In this document: piece by piece, positions 35,680 through 35,828 of the stretch
Numbering within the stretch: position 1 is the first letter of the stretch
How the letters are laid out: each line of letters opens with the position of its first letter
DNA from: Sedimentisphaerales bacterium
GTDB lineage: Bacteria > Planctomycetota > Phycisphaerae > Sedimentisphaerales > Anaerohalosphaeraceae
Direction: 5' to 3'
DNA: 35,828 nt
Assembly (NCBI GenBank): GCA_028282905.1
Contig: JANQGW010000154.1
Location: 1 to 35,828 of the forward strand
The notes under the pieces: generated by a model
Databases searched by the model: none
What the model was told of the DNA's origin: nothing
The model's input: only the letters and a program-made list of their open reading frames with translations
Made by a program: the position numbers and the translations under genes

Positions 35680-35828
35680 GGAATGGATATCTTTCAGATA
35701 TACCGATGGAGTCAAATTTCTGCACGAATCCTGCGAAGCATATTGGTTGCTTATTGCAATCTCCAGCCACCACAGAAAAGAGCTTTTTCAAGTATGGGAG
35801 TTGAAAGTCAAAGATGAAAAATCAGCAA

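Noticed and set aside
35518..35817. 99-codon ORF at the end of the window
   Set aside because: It runs through the tandem repeat and the tRNA-like fragment, has no ribosome site and no protein-like pattern.

Overview
The window looks like accessory DNA from a planctomycete, most likely of class Phycisphaerae. The grounds are protein families: an ECF sigma factor joined to a FecR-type regulator, a PEP-CTERM anchored LamG protein, a pseudopilin ending in the planctomycete H-X9-DG style, many dockerin-type repeats, and a CotH/lamin-tail giant. No rRNA or complete tRNA gene is visible, so the assignment rests on gene content alone.

Layout. (1) 285-4138: a two-gene Gabija-type anti-phage system, an OLD-family ATPase/TOPRIM nuclease and a UvrD-like helicase whose stop and start codons overlap (TAATG). 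(2) 4139-4683: decayed DNA with the 5' stub of an insertion-sequence transposase and an antisense remnant of a sugar-sensing regulator. (3) 4684-21649: a co-directional block for exported proteins. It opens with a sigma factor and a FecR protein and continues with two nearly duplicated LamG proteins, a pseudopilin, a LamG-dockerin-PIG-L deacetylase, a six-hairpin glycosidase-like protein with an F5/8C domain, a CotH protein with five lamin-tail domains, and a short truncated exported protein. A LacI-type palindrome precedes the first LamG gene, and hairpins separate several genes. (4) 21836-22562 (minus strand): HU-like and Rrf2-like regulators. (5) 22563-25664: a scrapyard. It holds an orphan structured region, an excisionase-like HTH remnant, an in-frame chimera of an AAA+ ATPase N-terminus and a type I restriction HsdR C-terminal part, a second truncated transposase, and a gene cut by it. 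(6) 25519-26751 (minus strand): a BAX-inhibitor-like membrane protein, a conserved hypothetical protein and the cut gene. (7) 27029-34112: a small membrane protein with a good promoter, then two large exported multidomain proteins, one ending in a dockerin and one holding InlB-type repeats, a cohesin and a dockerin, closed by a strong terminator. (8) 34291-35828: a full-length transposase of the same family, followed by a tRNA-Phe-like fragment that may be an attachment-site scar.

How it fits together. The sigma/FecR pair probably senses an envelope or substrate signal and may control nearby exported proteins; this is inferred from position. The exported proteins look built for binding, deacetylating and cleaving complex polysaccharide, with dockerin/cohesin modules offering a way to assemble them outside the cytoplasm. 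The defence genes (Gabija intact; HsdR and the AAA+ gene broken) and three related transposase copies mark a recombining defence island around this block. The least expected items are the chimeric AAA-HsdR reading frame, the cohesin/dockerin neighbours, the domain nested in a lamin-tail fold of the CotH protein, and the orphan hairpin array at 23017-23169.
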